From: an uncultured Mesorhizobium sp.
Lineage (GTDB): Bacteria > Pseudomonadota > Alphaproteobacteria > Rhizobiales > Rhizobiaceae
Direction of reading: 5' to 3'
DNA length: 6,366 nucleotides
Assembly (NCBI GenBank): GCA_937958475.1
Contig: CALFXR010000081.1
Location: 1-6,366 of the forward strand
Part shown: positions 4,705 to 6,366 of the stretch, piece after piece
Layout of the letters: every line of letters begins with the position of its first letter
How positions within the stretch are numbered: position 1 is the first letter of the stretch
Made by a program: the position numbers and the translations under genes
The notes under the pieces: generated by a model
The model's database searches: none
Seen by the model: the letters and a program-made list of their open reading frames with translations, nothing else
Told to the model about the DNA's origin: nothing

Positions 4705-6366
4705 TCAGTCGCCGACGGCGACGCCCTCGCGGCGCGGATCGGCGCCGCCGCTCAGCCCGTCGGGGCCGATGGCGATGCCGTGGAGCCCCGAGTTGAGTTC
4801 GCGCACGGCGGTCTTGTAGCCGAGCGCCTCGAGATCGGCGGCCATGGAAGCAGCCGCGGTCCCTTCCTCGAGATCGTAGGTGCCGAACCGGTTGGTCAGA
4901 TGCGGCATCGACACCGCCGCCTGGATGTCCATGTCCCAGTCGATCAGGCCGATCAGTGCGTTGGCGACGAAGGGGATGATCTGGCTGCCGCCGGGCGAGC
5001 CGAGCGCATAGACCGGCTTGCCGTCCTTCAGGACGACCGTCGGCGACATCGACGAGCGCGGCCGCTTGCCGGGCTCGACGCGATTGGCCACCGCCGTCCC
5101 GTCGTGCGCGGCCGGCGCGAAGGAGAAGTCGGTCAGCTGGTTGTTGAGCAGGAAACCGGCGACCATCAGCCGCGAGCCGAAGGCGTTTTCCACCGAGGTC
5201 GTCATGGCGGCGACGTTGCCGCGATCGTCGACGATGGTGACGTGCGACGTCGAGGGGATTTCCGCCGGCACGCCGTCGATCCTGAGTTCCGCCTTGTCCC
5301 AGGGCGGTTCGCCCGCCGTCACCGCCTCCGCCGGAAGCGCCGTCGGCCGGCGGATCAGCGCCGCGCGCGCCGCCAGGTAGGTGCGGTCGAGGAGGCCCGC
5401 CGGCAGGCGCACGAAATCGGCGTCGGCGACGTAGCGCTCGCGGTCGGCGAAGGCGAGGCGGGTGGCGTCGCCGATCACCCGCCAGGCGACCGGATCGTCG
5501 GGCCCCAGCCCGCGCAGAGGGAACGGCTCGACCATGCCGAAGATCTGTCCGATGGCGATGGCGCCGGACGAGGGCGGCCCCATGCCGCAGACGTCGAAGC
5601 CGCGATAGGGCGCGCACACTGCCGCCCGTTCCTTCACGACATAGGCTTCCATGTCCTCGGCGGAGAGCAGGCCCGGATTGGTCGGATGGCCACGCACGGC
5701 GGCGACGATCGCCTCGGCGAGCGGGCCGCCATAGAAGGCGTCGCCGCCGCCCTTGGCCAGCAGGCGCAGCGTCGCCGCGTAGTCCGGGTTGCGCAGGAGG
5801 GCGCCGGGGGGAAGCGGCGCGCCGGCCGCGTCGAAGAAATAGGCGCGGGCGGCGGGTTCGGCGTCGAGCCGTCCGGCATCGTCGGCGATCATCGCCGCCA
5901 TGCGCTGCGAAACAGGGAAGCCGGCCTCGGCCAGCGCCGCCGCCGGCTCGAGGAGTTCCGCCCAGGGCTGCTTGCCGAAGCGCGCATGCACCGTTTCCAG
6001 CAGGCGCGGCACGCCGGGCACGCCGACCGAGCGGCCGCCGACGACGGCAGCGAAGAAGTCGAGCGGCTTTCCGGCGGCGTCGAGGAAAAGCGTTCCGCTC
6101 GCCGCGGCCGGCGCGGTCTCGCGACCGTCGAAGGTCGTCAGCGTGCCGGTCGCGGCGTCGAACCAGACGAGGAAGGCGCCGCCGCCGAGGCCCGACGACT
6201 GCGGCTCGACCAGGCCGAGCATCGCCTGCACCGCCACCAGCGCGTCGGCCGCGGTGCCGCCCGCGCGCAGCACGCGGAGGCCGGCCTCGGCGGCGAGCGG
6301 ATTGGCGGCGACGACCATGTGCTTTTCGGCATGGACGGCGGCCTTGGCGGCGATCCCGCTGGCGCC
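4705..6366 (-). CDS. ggt: Gamma-glutamyltransferase, N-terminus outside window
   Basis: The minus-strand frame is open from base 6366 to the stop at 4707-4705, giving 553 visible residues. An internal ATG at 6318 is not the true start, because the preceding residues (G-I-A-A-K-A-A-V-H-A-E-K-H) continue the family pattern. About 25-50 residues, probably including a signal peptide, are missing. The enzyme is an N-terminal-nucleophile hydrolase that cleaves gamma-glutamyl bonds of glutathione and related peptides, normally in the periplasm. It self-cleaves before its catalytic Thr. Seen: P-Q-S-S-G-L-G-G-G-A-F, the substrate-binding Arg82 in D-G-R-E-T-A-P-A, P-P-S-S-G-A-I-A-I, the nucleophile Thr373 (codon 5250-5248) in S-T-S-H-V-T-I-V-D, L-L-N-N-Q-L-T-D-F-S, K-R-P-R-S-S-M-S-P-T and the oxyanion motif G-S-P-G-G-S. 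Cleavage would give a small subunit of about 181 residues, the usual size. It is convergent with the lol unit and unrelated in function. Confidence 0.95.
   Translation of the reverse strand, partial: GASGIAAKAAVHAEKHMVVAANPLAAEAGLRVLRAGGTAADALVAVQAMLGLVEPQSSGLGGGAFLVWFDAATGTLTTFDGRETAPAAASGTLFLDAAGKPLDFFAAVVGGRSVGVPGVPRLLETVHARFGKQPWAELLEPAAALAEAGFPVSQRMAAMIADDAGRLDAEPAARAYFFDAAGAPLPPGALLRNPDYAATLRLLAKGGGDAFYGGPLAEAIVAAVRGHPTNPGLLSAEDMEAYVVKERAAVCAPYRGFDVCGMGPPSSGAIAIGQIFGMVEPFPLRGLGPDDPVAWRVIGDATRLAFADRERYVADADFVRLPAGLLDRTYLAARAALIRRPTALPAEAVTAGEPPWDKAELRIDGVPAEIPSTSHVTIVDDRGNVAAMTTSVENAFGSRLMVAGFLLNNQLTDFSFAPAAHDGTAVANRVEPGKRPRSSMSPTVVLKDGKPVYALGSPGGSQIIPFVANALIGLIDWDMDIQAAVSMPHLTNRFGTYDLEEGTAAASMAADLEALGYKTAVRELNSGLHGIAIGPDGLSGGADPRREGVAVGD

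Noticed and set aside
4565..5617. A 350-codon minus-strand open frame inside the transferase gene, in another frame.
   Set aside because: It is Arg/Gly-rich translation typical of a shifted frame in GC-rich DNA. The overlapping frame carries all gamma-glutamyltransferase motifs.
1..6366. CRISPR arrays, insertion sequences, tRNA or rRNA genes, or attachment sites.
   Set aside because: No repeat-spacer pattern, transposase, cloverleaf sequence or integrase-linked duplication was seen on either strand.

Overview
The window reads as chromosomal DNA of a GC-rich alphaproteobacterium, most likely of the order Rhizobiales (Hyphomicrobiales), in the broad Mesorhizobium/Aminobacter/Rhizobium range. 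Evidence for this: a DUF1467-type small membrane protein behind methylmalonyl-CoA epimerase, a short (442-residue) prolyl-tRNA synthetase without the bacterial editing insertion, a single LolC/E-type permease followed by lolD, and direct-repeat GAAC-N7-GAAC LexA boxes, which are the alphaproteobacterial type of SOS operator.

Layout, left to right. (1) 1-641, plus strand: the 3' part of a methylmalonyl-CoA epimerase gene overlapping by ATGA a DUF1467 two-helix membrane protein. (2) 642-1098: a 457-base gap without a plausible protein gene. It holds inverted repeats behind the DUF1467 gene and a textbook intrinsic terminator on the MINUS strand (hairpin plus nine T). Upstream of that terminator is about 150 bases of structured sequence with a minus-strand promoter candidate, which I read as a small RNA gene in the position I recall for the rhizobial alpha-r45 (Smr45C) family. 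Two compact inverted repeats follow in the presumed proS leader. (3) 1099-4408, plus strand: proS, lolC/E and lolD, joined by two GTGA stop/start overlaps and therefore probably translationally coupled. ProS charges tRNA-Pro; LolC/E and LolD form the ABC exporter that releases outer-membrane lipoproteins to LolA. (4) 4459-4602: a small, self-contained SOS unit. A sigma70-like promoter is threaded by three GAAC half-sites at exact 11-bp spacing (two overlapping LexA boxes), followed by a good Shine-Dalgarno and a 28-codon gene for a single-helix hydrophobic peptide. (5) 4705-6366, minus strand, convergent: most of a gamma-glutamyltransferase, with its N-terminus beyond the window.

The standout is region 4. 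In size, membrane character and LexA-type control, the 28-residue peptide matches SidA, the 29-residue SOS-induced division inhibitor of Caulobacter crescentus. I infer a SidA-like DNA-damage checkpoint microprotein. It is easily missed by gene callers because it is shorter than usual ORF cut-offs.
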